Source: Flavobacteriales bacterium (GTDB taxonomy: Bacteria > Bacteroidota > Bacteroidia > Flavobacteriales_D > Cryomorphaceae). From it: DNA of 64,000 nt. Numbering within the stretch: position 1 is the first letter of the stretch; every line of letters starts with the position of its first letter. The position numbers were made by a program, and so were the translations under genes. The notes below the pieces were generated by a model. That model searched no databases. It worked only from the letters and a program-made list of their open reading frames with translations, and was not told the origin of the DNA. This document shows positions 47,142 through 57,227 of this stretch, one piece after another. The DNA is taken from contig JAKVAV010000013.1 of NCBI GenBank assembly GCA_022448105.1, positions 1-64,000 on the forward strand, given 5' to 3'.

Positions 47142-48244
47142 TACATATTGTCCTGGGTAAGGCCAACCCTGATCGAATGAATGGGGTGAACAAAGTGGTC
47201 AATAGTTTGGCAGAGCATCAATCTGGCCATGGGTACAAAGTCAGTTTATGGGGAATTACCAAAACGCTCACCCATAATTATCCCAGCCGATCTTATCAAA
47301 CACAACTTTTTAGAGATAAAGGTAAATTTCGTGTTTCTCAGGAATTGAAGTCTGCAATAAACGATCTCAAAGAAGACGTTGTATTTCATTTTCATGGTGG
47401 ATTTATACCTCAGTTTTATGTGATTAGCAAGCTTTTGAAAAGAAGAAACCTCCAATATATACTTACTCCACACGGTGCTTACAACAAAATTGCACTCGAG
47501 AGAAGTAGGCTTAAGAAGGCGATATACATAAAGATATTTGAATCGTATTTAGTTAAGAACGCCAAGACCATTCACTTGATAGGAGCCAGCGAACTCGATG
47601 GCACAGAGGCTTTGTTTGGTGAGGTTCCTTGTGCGCTTATTCCTAACGGTCAGGAAGATTTGAGTAGCCGTGATTGTGGTTCCAAAATTGGGAACCAGAA
47701 TCCGATTTTTGGATTTGTCGGTCGCATAGATACCCGCACCAAAGGGCTGGATATACTGTTAAAAGGATTTGCTAATTATCTAAGAAATACCAGTGCTGAC
47801 CCGCAATTGTGGATTATTGGTGATGGGGCGGATCGCCAAGAGCTCGAGCAGTTGGCACGGAATTTAAACATACTAGCCAATATGAAATTTTTCGGAGCGA
47901 AATACGGTACTCAAAAGGATGATTTAATTAGAGAAATGGATTTCCTCTGCCTTACTTCGAGAAACGAGGGGTTGCCTGGGGTGGTCCTCGAGGCATCCGC
48001 ACTGGGTACGCCAGCCATTGTCAGTAAGGAAACGAATATGGCTCAGTATATATCTCAAGCTGAATCTGGATTTGTGCTCAAAGTAAACTCGCCGAGCTTC
48101 ATCGCTAAGACGATGATTAAAGCTGAGAGTATTTTAGGGAATCACCTCTATAAGCTGAAATCTACAGCTGCTGTAAATATGGTTTCTCGAGTCTTCAGCT
48201 GGTCACGAATTGCCAGACAACACATAGACTTATACCATGAATAA
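47126..48244 (+). CDS. GT4 family glycosyltransferase
   Basis: A 372-residue cytosolic GT-B enzyme adding one sugar of the EPS repeat. N-terminal acceptor half with NGVNKVVNSLAEH and TPHGAYNK; C-terminal donor half with GFVGRIDTRTKGLDILLKGF, IIGDG and the E-x7-E site SRNEGLPGVVLEASALGTP. Donor sugar not predictable. Overlaps the next gene by eight bases. Confidence 0.9.
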   Translation: MDRHIIHIVLGKANPDRMNGVNKVVNSLAEHQSGHGYKVSLWGITKTLTHNYPSRSYQTQLFRDKGKFRVSQELKSAINDLKEDVVFHFHGGFIPQFYVISKLLKRRNLQYILTPHGAYNKIALERSRLKKAIYIKIFESYLVKNAKTIHLIGASELDGTEALFGEVPCALIPNGQEDLSSRDCGSKIGNQNPIFGFVGRIDTRTKGLDILLKGFANYLRNTSADPQLWIIGDGADRQELEQLARNLNILANMKFFGAKYGTQKDDLIREMDFLCLTSRNEGLPGVVLEASALGTPAIVSKETNMAQYISQAESGFVLKVNSPSFIAKTMIKAESILGNHLYKLKSTAAVNMVSRVFSWSRIARQHIDLYHE

Positions 48245-49535
48245 ATCGCTACCGTGCAGTGTTCGTCATATGGAGATCTTTCTCACCATCATCCTTTTCG
48301 TGATGATTGGAGGCTATTTCAGTATAGCAGAAGAACGTACAGTGAATCAAGTTTTTAAGGTTATTTCCCGAGTTGGGATGGTTGGTGGAGTATTTTATCT
48401 ACTGCACATACTCAGAAGGTTTGGTCATGTAACCAAGGTGCGCTACGAAAATATTTTAGCCCCTATATTTTATCTGCTTTACTTGCTCCTAGGCTTTGCT
48501 TCGTTTATGTGGAGTTCTGATTTCCGCTATTCAGCTTTACAGTGGTTTATGACCTTCGAGAGTCTCGTTTTTGTTTGGCTCTTTTTGAAAGTAGTCATTG
48601 TGTATAACCAGCATTACAAGGAGAATCAAATTGATTTAATACGTGTTTTTGCGCGCGCCATATTTCCCATAATGCTCATTTTCGTTTTTGGCTCTTGGTT
48701 CGATGAGGATTTGTTCTTCAGAGGTATGCGCGGGGGAGAAGAGAAAAGACTCGGGGGGTGGATTATGAATCCAAACGAATTGGGAATGCTGGCTAGCATT
48801 AGCGCTGCTATGTCATATATGTTTTTTCAGACTGCAAAAAACAAATTTGTTCCTATTCTGATGATGCTTGCCGCAATCCTCGTTTTGGTGTGGACTTCCT
48901 CGCGATCCAGCGCCATAGGGTTTTTGGTTATAATGGGGATACTCGTATTGAGGTCTAATAACAAAAAATTAAAGCTCGTCATGTTTACTGGAATTTTCCT
49001 AGCGGTGCCTCTACTTGTCAGGTTTGTTGTCTTCAAAGACGATGGAGGAGTTGCGGAGGTCTTAAGCATGACTGGAAGACTTCCATTTTGGTCTGCCCTT
49101 TTAAATGAAGGTATAATTAAGGAGCCTTTTTTAGGTTTTGGCTTTATGAGGATTAATTACACAGACTACTTCCAAGGCTTAAATACTTATCCAGGCAGAA
49201 TGACGCATAATACATTTATGCAAATCCTGATGAATCTGGGTTTTATTGGATTCTTTATTGGTTTTTGGAACGTTGTCTTGACGGTGAAGAATTTCATTCT
49301 GCATAAAGAACATATTTATGCAAATTTTTTCATAACTCTTTTTATACCCATAATAATCAACTCATTTACTGAGTTTGGAATATTTGGAGATGCTAATTTT
49401 GGTGTCCTATTTTGGCAATTTCTAATACTCATTTTTGTGATGAAACCCATACTGAAATTGCGTGGACAGGAAAGGCGAAGAATTCAAATATTCAAGAAGT
49501 ACTATAAGCTCGATCATGCCATATATACCTATTAA
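48237..49535 (+). CDS. Wzy-type polysaccharide polymerase (O-antigen ligase superfamily)
   Basis: A 432-residue protein with about eleven membrane helices and the large periplasmic loop of the Wzy_C family (MTGRLPFWSALLNEGIIKEPFLGFGFM ... RMTHNTFMQILMNLGFIGF), where the His-Asn pair follows the loop as usual. It should polymerise flipped repeat units. The gene overlaps both neighbours. Confidence 0.85.
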   Translation: MNKSLPCSVRHMEIFLTIILFVMIGGYFSIAEERTVNQVFKVISRVGMVGGVFYLLHILRRFGHVTKVRYENILAPIFYLLYLLLGFASFMWSSDFRYSALQWFMTFESLVFVWLFLKVVIVYNQHYKENQIDLIRVFARAIFPIMLIFVFGSWFDEDLFFRGMRGGEEKRLGGWIMNPNELGMLASISAAMSYMFFQTAKNKFVPILMMLAAILVLVWTSSRSSAIGFLVIMGILVLRSNNKKLKLVMFTGIFLAVPLLVRFVVFKDDGGVAEVLSMTGRLPFWSALLNEGIIKEPFLGFGFMRINYTDYFQGLNTYPGRMTHNTFMQILMNLGFIGFFIGFWNVVLTVKNFILHKEHIYANFFITLFIPIIINSFTEFGIFGDANFGVLFWQFLILIFVMKPILKLRGQERRRIQIFKKYYKLDHAIYTY

Positions 49536-50694
49536 ATATAAGTGGTTTCCTGGTTTGAATGCTTTGCGATTTGTGGCAGCTATTCTGGTAGTTTTAATGC
49601 ATATTCATATAAGTATGAAGCAAGTAGGTTTACCAATTTTGTATGAGATTCCTATTCTTCTTAAGGGGTATGGAGCGGTATCCTTTTTTTTTGTGCTTAG
49701 TGGTTTCTTAATTACATACCTACTGCTAGATGAAAAAGATCGAACTAAAAATGTAGATGTAAAGACTTTTTATTGGAGAAGGGTATTTAGAATATGGCCA
49801 TTGTATTTCTTAGTCGTGATCTTTGGATTCGTCTTTTATTGGTTTATTCTCCCATTTTTTGGGATTGAATTTCGAGTAGAATATCCCAAAGCTTTAGGGG
49901 TGATTATGTACGGCTTATTTGCAGCAAATATTTTTAATAGCCTGTATCATGTGGGTGGCATTTTGAATATTACCTGGTCAATAGCTGTAGAAGAACAGTT
50001 TTACTTGTTTTGGGCACCCTTTATGAAATTAGTTAAGAAGAGATTATTTCAAATTATAATAGTAGCGATATTTTTTTTCTATTCTATTGCGGTTTTGAAT
50101 GGTTTTAATTATTTCCAACTTAGTGACGGATGGATGGCTTTTGTTCGTTCACTTCAATTCCATTACATGGCCGTTGGAGGTGCGGGAGCATATCTTTTAT
50201 TCTATCATCATGATAGATTGCTAAAAGCAAAAATATTTTCTAATAAGTTATTGCAACTCATTCTTTGTCTATTAATTATTGCCTACTATACCCTATATAA
50301 AAAGAATTTTATTGCCGAAATATTGCTTCCTCTCCCGCTAGCTTTTCTTTACTGTTGGCTCATAATTAATGTATCTGTTAATCCAAAAAAAATAACTCAT
50401 TTTGAAAATAAATATACGCACTTTTTAGGAGGTATTTCATACGGTATTTACATGCTACATATGCCCGTAATTTATTTCGTGAGTTATTTTACAAAACTGA
50501 GTCCAATATCATTCCAAGGAAGTCTTCTTTATTTCATAATTTTTTATAGCACTGTTATTGGTTCTACGATCGTTTTAGCACACTTCAGCAATCGGTATTT
50601 TGAGAATCCAATTAACCAATATGGACGGAAGTGGCTCGGTAGTAACATTAGTCCTAAGCTGAGGGGGTCTGTTGTGACTTCGTTTACCAAATAA
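49516..50694 (+). CDS. Acyltransferase family 3 (OafA-like), EPS modification
   Basis: About 392 residues from ATG 49516; an upstream GTG in the same frame would reach further into the polymerase gene and adds a charged stretch, so I reject it. Ten-plus membrane helices with the acyltransferase 3 pattern: PGLNALRFVAAILVVLMHIH, FFFVLSGFLITYLLL, FYWRRVFRIWPLYF (RxxR) and ITWSIAVEEQFYLFW. Likely O-acetylates a sugar of the polymer in the membrane. Overlaps the polymerase gene by 20 bases. Confidence 0.88.
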   Translation: MPYIPIKYKWFPGLNALRFVAAILVVLMHIHISMKQVGLPILYEIPILLKGYGAVSFFFVLSGFLITYLLLDEKDRTKNVDVKTFYWRRVFRIWPLYFLVVIFGFVFYWFILPFFGIEFRVEYPKALGVIMYGLFAANIFNSLYHVGGILNITWSIAVEEQFYLFWAPFMKLVKKRLFQIIIVAIFFFYSIAVLNGFNYFQLSDGWMAFVRSLQFHYMAVGGAGAYLLFYHHDRLLKAKIFSNKLLQLILCLLIIAYYTLYKKNFIAEILLPLPLAFLYCWLIINVSVNPKKITHFENKYTHFLGGISYGIYMLHMPVIYFVSYFTKLSPISFQGSLLYFIIFYSTVIGSTIVLAHFSNRYFENPINQYGRKWLGSNISPKLRGSVVTSFTK

Positions 50695-50699
50695 CTTGT

Positions 50700-51758
50700 A
50701 TGAAAAAGAAGAGTGACATGAAAAAAGGGAATTCAAATAGACCAAAGATTCTGGTTACGGGGGGAGCAGGTTTTATTGGGTCGCATACTACCGTGGAATT
50801 ATGGAATGCAGGATATGAACCGGTTATAGTCGATAATTTTTCTAATTCAAAGAAGTGGGTTGTTATTAGTATTAGAGAATTGACATCTAGTGGAATACGT
50901 TGCTACGATGTGGATTGCTGTGATCAGACTAACATGAGGAAGGTATTTGAAAAGGAAGGGCAGTTTTATGGGATTATTCATTTTGCAGCATATAAATCTG
51001 TAAGTGAATCGGTCGATCAACCAGAATTGTATTATTCAAATAATATCGGAGCGCTCAAATGCATCATGGAACTGAAGGAAGAATTTGGTATTCCTGACCT
51101 GATCTTTTCGTCATCAGCAACTGTTTATGGTGATGTCAAGAATCTCCCAGTCACGGAAAATGCTCCACTTGGAGCTGCTTCATCTCCATATGGTGTTACA
51201 AAGCAACTAGGTGAAGAGCTTTTATTGGATGCGTTTGAAACAGGTGCAATAATTCTTAGGTACTTTAACCCTATAGGTGCTCATCCTAGTGGGTTATTGG
51301 GGGAATTGCCAGCCGGGACTCCACAGAATCTCGTTCCTTTCATTACGCAAACTGCCATTGGAAAAAGGAAGGCATTAAAAGTTTTTGGAACAGATTACAA
51401 TACAAGTGATGGCACATGCATACGGGACTATATTCATGTAGTTGATTTAGCAAGAGCTCACCTTTCTGCGCTGGGGAGACTGCTGGTCGATAGAAAAACC
51501 GATATATTCAATGTTGGAACTGGTAGAGGATATAGCGTAAAAGAAGTAGTCGAAACCTTTCAAAAGGTTAACGGAATTACCCTGCCGGTGATCTATGACG
51601 CTAGGCGCGAAGGGGATGTCGAGGCGGTCTACGCAGATTGCACAAAGGCCAATCAGTTATTGCTAAATTGGAGAGCTGAATATTCCCTAGATGATGCCTT
51701 GATGCATGCTTGGAAGTGGGAAATCCGTTTAGCGGAAGGCATCGATTTAGCGGCCTAG
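50700..51758 (+). CDS. galE: UDP-glucose 4-epimerase
   Basis: A 352-residue short-chain dehydrogenase-type epimerase. VTGGAGFIGSHT binds NAD; SSSATVYG carries the catalytic Ser, SPYGVTKQ the Tyr-x3-Lys; RYFNPIGAHPSG, NLVPFITQ and RDYIHVVDLARAH are GalE-specific. It supplies UDP-galactose (or UDP-GalNAc) for the polymer. Starts five bases after the acyltransferase stop and closes the first EPS unit. The start could also be the ATG six codons in. Confidence 0.93.
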   Translation: MKKKSDMKKGNSNRPKILVTGGAGFIGSHTTVELWNAGYEPVIVDNFSNSKKWVVISIRELTSSGIRCYDVDCCDQTNMRKVFEKEGQFYGIIHFAAYKSVSESVDQPELYYSNNIGALKCIMELKEEFGIPDLIFSSSATVYGDVKNLPVTENAPLGAASSPYGVTKQLGEELLLDAFETGAIILRYFNPIGAHPSGLLGELPAGTPQNLVPFITQTAIGKRKALKVFGTDYNTSDGTCIRDYIHVVDLARAHLSALGRLLVDRKTDIFNVGTGRGYSVKEVVETFQKVNGITLPVIYDARREGDVEAVYADCTKANQLLLNWRAEYSLDDALMHAWKWEIRLAEGIDLAA

Positions 51759-51904
51759 CTCAATATAGAAATACAAATGAAGTGCTCTTATTCTTTGGAT
51801 TTCTATGCTTTTGAGCTTCTTGAAATACTTCGTGGTTCATCAGGCTGTGTCAGTCGCACCCCCGTGTAAAAGAGCAAACTTATTCTGTCGATCATCTGTT
51901 TTGC

Positions 51905-51940
51905 TTTTCCAAAAATCGGAAAAATGCCCAAAAACTGGAA
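51905..51940 (+). promoter_or_regulatory. Paired regulatory dyads in front of the second EPS unit (site B)
   Basis: TTTTCC-N7-GGAAAA (51905-51923) and CC-N7-GGAA (51928-51940, CCAAAAACTGGAA), centres 19 bp apart. The second centre is 82 bp before TGGCAT at 52015 and 127 bp before the ATG at 52060. The rest of the 300-bp gap holds nothing else I can support. Confidence 0.6.
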
Positions 51941-52014
51941 TTAATCGTCTAAAGTAATATCGCTATTTGAGTTTAAGTGCATGCTATTCAAATGTTTGTG
52001 GGACTTGTTTCTTT

Positions 52015-52030
52015 TGGCATCTTTTTGACA
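52015..52030 (+). promoter_or_regulatory. Sigma54-like promoter of the second EPS unit
   Basis: TTGGCAT as -24 and TGACA as -12 (consensus TTGCW, with the C kept) at the correct spacing. Predicted start of transcription about 19 bases before ATG 52060, which argues against the longer upstream frame as translated sequence. Confidence 0.35.
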
Positions 52031-52059
52031 GGAGTAGTTTATACACTTATAGCAACCCC

Positions 52060-54705
52060 ATGGCAACTCATAAAATTCACTTAAGTGATATCTCACACCT
52101 GATCAGCTTATTTACTCAAGAAAAAACTGCTCCACACATATTCGATCCAGCAGGAAGGTTAATAGAGGATCAACCAGAGGATTTCTTTTCTAAAGAAAGT
52201 GAGCAAAGTGTCTTGGTCAATCTGGCTGGGAGATTGAACCGTTTTAAGAAATATTCTTTGGACGAGTTTGATTTTATTATTGATTTTGGAAAAGCACAAG
52301 TTTCGTCGGCGTGGTTTGTTGATCACTATCATGTACTGAATAATCCTGGTGGCAAGATGCGGTGGTTGTATAGGGCGAATAATTTAAAAGGTGTACTGGT
52401 ATTTTATAATGATGCTGGTTGGCGAGGGAAGCTTGTAAGTTATGGCCTAAAAATACTCAGCTTTTTGAATTTAGGTCGGTGGATCGCTAATGAGCACGTG
52501 ACGATATACTCGAAACACAAATCTCCGCTGGTTCGACTATTAAAACATCCTGAAAAAATCGACAGTATTTTCATGGGGACACCAGGTGTCCAGCAGGCTG
52601 CGCTTTGTTCCTTGAAAGAGAACGGAACTTTAAGAAGATTTGTCAAAATCCCGCTTACTCAAGAATCTTCTGAATTACTCCAAAACGAAAAAGAGGCTTT
52701 GGTAAGATTAACGGATAAGTCTCTCGAATATATCAGCATTCCCGCGATTGAAAATCGTTTGGATCGATCGGTATTGGTTCAAGAGAGTCTTAAAGCAAAA
52801 AGGAGGACTCATGTGGCTGCATTCACTGAACTCCACGCATCCGCCTTAAAAGAATTGCACCAGTTGAGCGTCAATAGCAAATCTCTGAATCAATGCTCGT
52901 TTTGGGAGCAGATTCAAGCGAGTCTCATAAGGATAAAACCGTCCAAAACAGAGTTGAAGCAAATCCTCAAGCTCTGCGGCGAACTATCATCATTTGTTGA
53001 TGTCAGTAAGAGTGTTTCTTTATCTATGTGTCATGGAGATTTTACGCCTTGGAATATGCTTCTGGATAGGGATCGATTATACCTCTACGATTGGGAGCTT
53101 TCTTATTCTGAAGCCCCTGCTTTATTTGATTTTTTTCACTTCCATTACCAGAGAGGGATTTTGATGGATCACGTTTCCTACAAAACAATCAGTACAGAGC
53201 TATCAACATCCATTGAATTGTCTTCAATTCAAAGTATTTTAAAGGATGAAAATATTGAATTTGGGCTACTTCATGTATTATATTTACTCAGAGTTGCTAC
53301 ATATTTCGTTGAGGTCTATGATCGTCAGACTTTGACCATTCAGAATAATTGGCAACTGGTTTGCTGGGAGCAAGCTATTCGTGCGGAAATTAAAAAGGCC
53401 AGAGCAAAGCAGGTTGGTTCTCGTATCAGTTTTCTAAGAGAATTTAATCAACACATGTCAACGGTGCCTCATGCGTTCCTGAAGTTTGACTACGATAGTT
53501 TGGAGGAACTTCCAATTAGCTCTGACATTGATTTGGCCGTTCATAAAGAAGATATCACTGGTATTATCTCCTTTATTCAAAATCATACATTAGTTGATCG
53601 AGTGCGTTTGAACAAAAAGAGTTTTATGCTTAACGCGGAAATTTTCTTTTTAGGTGGCGGATTTTTAAGTATTGATCTCATACATAGATTACAGCGGAAA
53701 TCTATTACGATGTTACCAATACATGAATTAATAAGTAGTAGTAGAAAATCGAAGCGAGGGGTTAACGTTCCTGAATTGAAGTACGATTTGGCGTATACTT
53801 ATTTGTTTTACACGCTTAATCATGCGGCCATGCCTCTGCGCTATTATCGATTGTTTGATCAAGCTTCAGTTGTTGAGAAAGAAGAAGCGCTCACCTATAT
53901 TTTCGATCGTTTCTCTCTTAAATTCAATGGGCTTTCAAGTTTGTTTACAAATGGAATGGAATCTCGACCCATCCTGATGAGAGTGCTCATCAAAAGGGGA
54001 GTCAAAGATCGATTAAGGGAAAATTTGAACTACTTACTTGATACGATAAGAGGCTTTGTGAGCCCCACTGGGTTTATGATCACTTTCAGCGGAGTAGACG
54101 GTGTTGGGAAGTCTACTGTTCTCAAGCTTGTAGAGGAAAAGCTCCAAAATCAGTTTCGAAAAGAGGTTGTTCTGATGCGGCATCGACCTGGGATACTGCC
54201 AATTCTCAGTGCATTGAAGCACGGTAGAAAGAAAGCCGAACAAATTGCTTCGGTAACAATTCCAAGAAAAGGGAGGAATAGAAATAGATTGTCATCGGTA
54301 TTGCGTTTTGCCTATTATTATTCAGATTATCTCTTCGGGCAGGTTTATGTTTATTTTAAATATATAACACGAGGAAAGGTGGTATTGTATGATCGCTATT
54401 ATTTCGATTTTATAAACGATTCTAAGCGCAGCAATATTTGCATAAATAGAAGAATAGTTAAGTACCTGTATACATTTATTCTTAAGCCAAGACTTAATAT
54501 ATTTTTATATACCGACCCACATATTATACTTTCTAGAAAACAAGAGCTGGATAAAGAAGATATTGTAGAGTTAAGTGAGAATTACTTCGCTCTTTTTAAG
54601 GAATTGGAAGATAAATCGATAAGGCAAAAATATACTGCAATTGAGAACTTAGAGCTTAGGACGACAATAGCAGAAATTATAGAGGCCTACCAAGAAGTAG
54701 CATAA
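52060..54705 (+). CDS. Three-enzyme fusion: APH-like kinase, nucleotidyltransferase-like, thymidylate-kinase-like
   Basis: An 881-residue soluble protein. Residues 1 to about 155: no family recognised. About 165-440: aminoglycoside-phosphotransferase/choline-kinase fold, with the ATP-binding lysine in RRFVKIPL, catalytic HGDFTPWN (325-332) and metal-binding YDWE (Asp 344). About 470-660: nucleotidyltransferase-like, SDIDLAV (Asp 489, Asp 491) and a third Asp in SIDLIH (539). About 670-881: thymidylate-kinase-like P-loop domain, GVDGVGKST (678-686) and YDRYYFDF (Asp 778-Arg 779). All three catalytic motif sets look intact. The frame reaches back to a TTG at 51967, but ATG 52060 fits the promoter. 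Placement among EPS genes suggests phosphorylation or nucleotidyl transfer on a sugar, lipid or polymer; no function is established. Confidence 0.82.
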   Translation: MATHKIHLSDISHLISLFTQEKTAPHIFDPAGRLIEDQPEDFFSKESEQSVLVNLAGRLNRFKKYSLDEFDFIIDFGKAQVSSAWFVDHYHVLNNPGGKMRWLYRANNLKGVLVFYNDAGWRGKLVSYGLKILSFLNLGRWIANEHVTIYSKHKSPLVRLLKHPEKIDSIFMGTPGVQQAALCSLKENGTLRRFVKIPLTQESSELLQNEKEALVRLTDKSLEYISIPAIENRLDRSVLVQESLKAKRRTHVAAFTELHASALKELHQLSVNSKSLNQCSFWEQIQASLIRIKPSKTELKQILKLCGELSSFVDVSKSVSLSMCHGDFTPWNMLLDRDRLYLYDWELSYSEAPALFDFFHFHYQRGILMDHVSYKTISTELSTSIELSSIQSILKDENIEFGLLHVLYLLRVATYFVEVYDRQTLTIQNNWQLVCWEQAIRAEIKKARAKQVGSRISFLREFNQHMSTVPHAFLKFDYDSLEELPISSDIDLAVHKEDITGIISFIQNHTLVDRVRLNKKSFMLNAEIFFLGGGFLSIDLIHRLQRKSITMLPIHELISSSRKSKRGVNVPELKYDLAYTYLFYTLNHAAMPLRYYRLFDQASVVEKEEALTYIFDRFSLKFNGLSSLFTNGMESRPILMRVLIKRGVKDRLRENLNYLLDTIRGFVSPTGFMITFSGVDGVGKSTVLKLVEEKLQNQFRKEVVLMRHRPGILPILSALKHGRKKAEQIASVTIPRKGRNRNRLSSVLRFAYYYSDYLFGQVYVYFKYITRGKVVLYDRYYFDFINDSKRSNICINRRIVKYLYTFILKPRLNIFLYTDPHIILSRKQELDKEDIVELSENYFALFKELEDKSIRQKYTAIENLELRTTIAEIIEAYQEVA

Positions 54706-54737
54706 AATAAGTTAGCTCCAATATTATACGAATAGGG

Positions 54738-57101
54738 ATGGCTGAAACAGTACTTATGACAGCATATGCGGTAAATCCGTATAAAGGTTCAGAGGATGGA
54801 ACCGGATGGAATATTACCAGAGAAGTTGCTAAAGACTTCAAAGCAATAGTCATTACGCGAAAAAATAATATCCCGCACATAACTAAATATATTGCTGAAA
54901 ATCTCGAAGATATTCACGCGGAGACCGTTTTTATAGGTTACGATTTGCATCCGTTAATTATGTGGTTAAAGAAGCGATTAGGTGAACGCGGATATGTGAT
55001 TTATTACTATCTGTGGCAGTTGTTTTTACCCACGTTTGTTCGAAAGCAAAAATTGAAGTTTGATATTGCTCATGCCGTTAATTTTCACAGCGATAGTGTC
55101 CCTACCTTTTTGTGGAGATTGGGTAAGCCGACATTCTGGGGGCCAGTGGGACACCATCCAGCCGTTCCCAAACAGTTCCTTAAAGGTTATGGCAAAATGA
55201 CGGTCATCAGAGATCGATTTTATTTTTTGCTAAAGTGGTGCTTAAGAAATTTGGATCCATTTTTTAGAATTGCGGTGAAGCGTGTTGATAGAATTTTTGT
55301 CATCAATAGTGGTGTGGCTTCCGCTATGGGGGTGGCTGAAAGTAAGGTGGTTAGTGTTCCTGCAGTAGCGAGTGATCCGCCATCGCAAAAACGAGTAGAG
55401 AGAAAAGAGGGGTTTACAGTGCTCTCGGTGGGTCGATTTCACTACATGAAAGGTTTTGATTTGACCATTCGCGCTTTTGCAAGGTTTCTCAAAAAATTGG
55501 AAGTGAATCAGCAGCAGAAAGCCTGCCTGATTTTGGTTGGAAAAGGTGAAGAGAAGAATTTTTTGTCCAAAATTGCCAATGAAGAGGGGGTAAAGGACAA
55601 TATGGAGTGGATTGAGTGGGTAGATCGATCAAAAATGGACGACCTTTATCGCAGTGCCGATGTATTCCTTTTTCCTTCTCACGAGGGTGCAGGCATGGTA
55701 GTACCCGAGGCGCTGAGCTTCAAATTGCCAGTGGTGTGTTTGGACAATTTCGGACCAGGAGAACTCGTCGGTAGCGCAGGGCTGAAGGTACCTTATGGGA
55801 GTTATGATAAAGTGGTAAATGAATTGTCGTCTCACTTGCATAAATTGTACACATCGAATGTTCTATATGAAGAATTGTCAAATAAGGCTATAAACAGGTA
55901 CAGATCAAATTTTCGGTGGGAGGCGAAGGGAAACGTCATTAAACGTGCTTATCAATTTTCTGCTCAAAAGAAGGTGGTTGTTTTTCATCCTTCATCGGAA
56001 TTGTACGGCGCTGATCGAATATTGATCAATGCGCTTCAAGCTATGCCTGAAGAAATAAACAAGACTGTTTTCCTCAAGTTTGAGGGACCATTGATCCGCG
56101 AATTGGAATCGAGAGTTGAAAATGTTCAAGTCAGGGTTTTACCGTTTATGCCCGTCATTTATAGAGGTATCTTCCATCCAAAAGGTATGCTTGCATTTGG
56201 TAGAGATTGGATGAGATTTGTTCTATTTTTTAGAAGGGAAATGAGAAAGAATCGATTTCATTCGGCTTATGTAAACACGCTTAGCACATCATTTCTACTT
56301 CCAATTTTGTGGTGTTCAAAACTCAGGAGCTACGTGCACGTTCATGAAATAATTGAGTCCCCAAAAATTATCGGAAAATTGACCGCGCGTTTGTGTTATT
56401 ATTTTTCACAGTATGTCATTTGTGTTTCTGAAGCTGTTCAAGAAAATTTGCTGGCATATGTTCCTTCGTTAAAGAAGAAGACAAAAGTCATTTATAATGG
56501 AATAGAACCAATTGATGTTCCAGTAAGAACAGTGAATGAAAGACTGAACTTCTTCCTCTTTGGAAGAATTATGGAAAAGAAGGGGCAATGGTTTTTAGTT
56601 GACGCTCTCGAGCGCTTGGAAGAATCTGAGCGCAAACAATTAAAAGTTATACTCATGGGGGGGGCAGTTCCCGGTCAGGAGACCTCATTGGACCAATTAA
56701 AGTCGAAGATTAATAGAGCCGGACTGAAGGGAGTAGTTGAGCTCAAAGGTTTCGCACCTAACATTAGTCAAGCTATGGCGCAAGCAGATGTTTGCCTGGT
56801 TCCATCTATGATGAAAGACCCGTTCCCAACGACGGTTCTTGAAGCTATGAGTGCAGGAAGGCCGATTATTGCCACCGATCACGGTGGAGCGAGAGAAGCA
56901 ATTTCAGATTGTGGTGGTGGGTTCTTAATCAAGCCAGGAATGACTGATCAACTTGTCGGCAGTATAAGGAGTATTATCCAGAGAAAATCCCAGATTCCAG
57001 TTATGGGGATGAGGGCAAAACGCCGATTCACATCAGCCTTCACCATAGAACATTTTAATCAAAACTGGAGGAGCTTCTTAATTGACTCTAAATTGGTCTG
57101 A
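54738..57101 (+). CDS. Double GT4 glycosyltransferase (two enzymes fused)
   Basis: A 787-residue protein made of two complete GT-B halves. The first (about 1-410) has YAVNPYKGSEDGTGW at the start, VLSVGRFHYMKGFDLTIRAF and SHEGAGMVVPEALSFKLP. The second (about 415-787) opens HPSSELYGADRILINAL and has FLFGRIMEKKGQWFLVDAL and SMMKDPFPTTVLEAMSAGRP (E-x7-E). Each half keeps its donor-site glutamates, so it may add two consecutive sugars. Follows the fusion gene after 32 bases in one unit. Confidence 0.88.
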   Translation: MAETVLMTAYAVNPYKGSEDGTGWNITREVAKDFKAIVITRKNNIPHITKYIAENLEDIHAETVFIGYDLHPLIMWLKKRLGERGYVIYYYLWQLFLPTFVRKQKLKFDIAHAVNFHSDSVPTFLWRLGKPTFWGPVGHHPAVPKQFLKGYGKMTVIRDRFYFLLKWCLRNLDPFFRIAVKRVDRIFVINSGVASAMGVAESKVVSVPAVASDPPSQKRVERKEGFTVLSVGRFHYMKGFDLTIRAFARFLKKLEVNQQQKACLILVGKGEEKNFLSKIANEEGVKDNMEWIEWVDRSKMDDLYRSADVFLFPSHEGAGMVVPEALSFKLPVVCLDNFGPGELVGSAGLKVPYGSYDKVVNELSSHLHKLYTSNVLYEELSNKAINRYRSNFRWEAKGNVIKRAYQFSAQKKVVVFHPSSELYGADRILINALQAMPEEINKTVFLKFEGPLIRELESRVENVQVRVLPFMPVIYRGIFHPKGMLAFGRDWMRFVLFFRREMRKNRFHSAYVNTLSTSFLLPILWCSKLRSYVHVHEIIESPKIIGKLTARLCYYFSQYVICVSEAVQENLLAYVPSLKKKTKVIYNGIEPIDVPVRTVNERLNFFLFGRIMEKKGQWFLVDALERLEESERKQLKVILMGGAVPGQETSLDQLKSKINRAGLKGVVELKGFAPNISQAMAQADVCLVPSMMKDPFPTTVLEAMSAGRPIIATDHGGAREAISDCGGGFLIKPGMTDQLVGSIRSIIQRKSQIPVMGMRAKRRFTSAFTIEHFNQNWRSFLIDSKLV

Positions 57102-57127
57102 TCATAGTGGCGCAGAAGTTTACAAAA

Positions 57128-57162
57128 CTCCCAAAACTGGAATATTGTTCCATATTTTGGAA
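57128..57162 (+). promoter_or_regulatory. Paired regulatory dyads in front of the third EPS unit (site C)
   Basis: CTCC-N7-GGAA (57128-57142) and TTCC-N7-GGAA (57148-57162), centres 20 bp apart. The second centre is 73 bp before TGGCAC at 57228 and 103 bp before the ATG at 57258. Confidence 0.6.
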
Positions 57163-57227
57163 AAAGAGTCGCGTTTTAAACAGGTCTAACCTGCTGATTA
57201 AGTGAGAGAAGAAGCGTCTGCGGCGCT

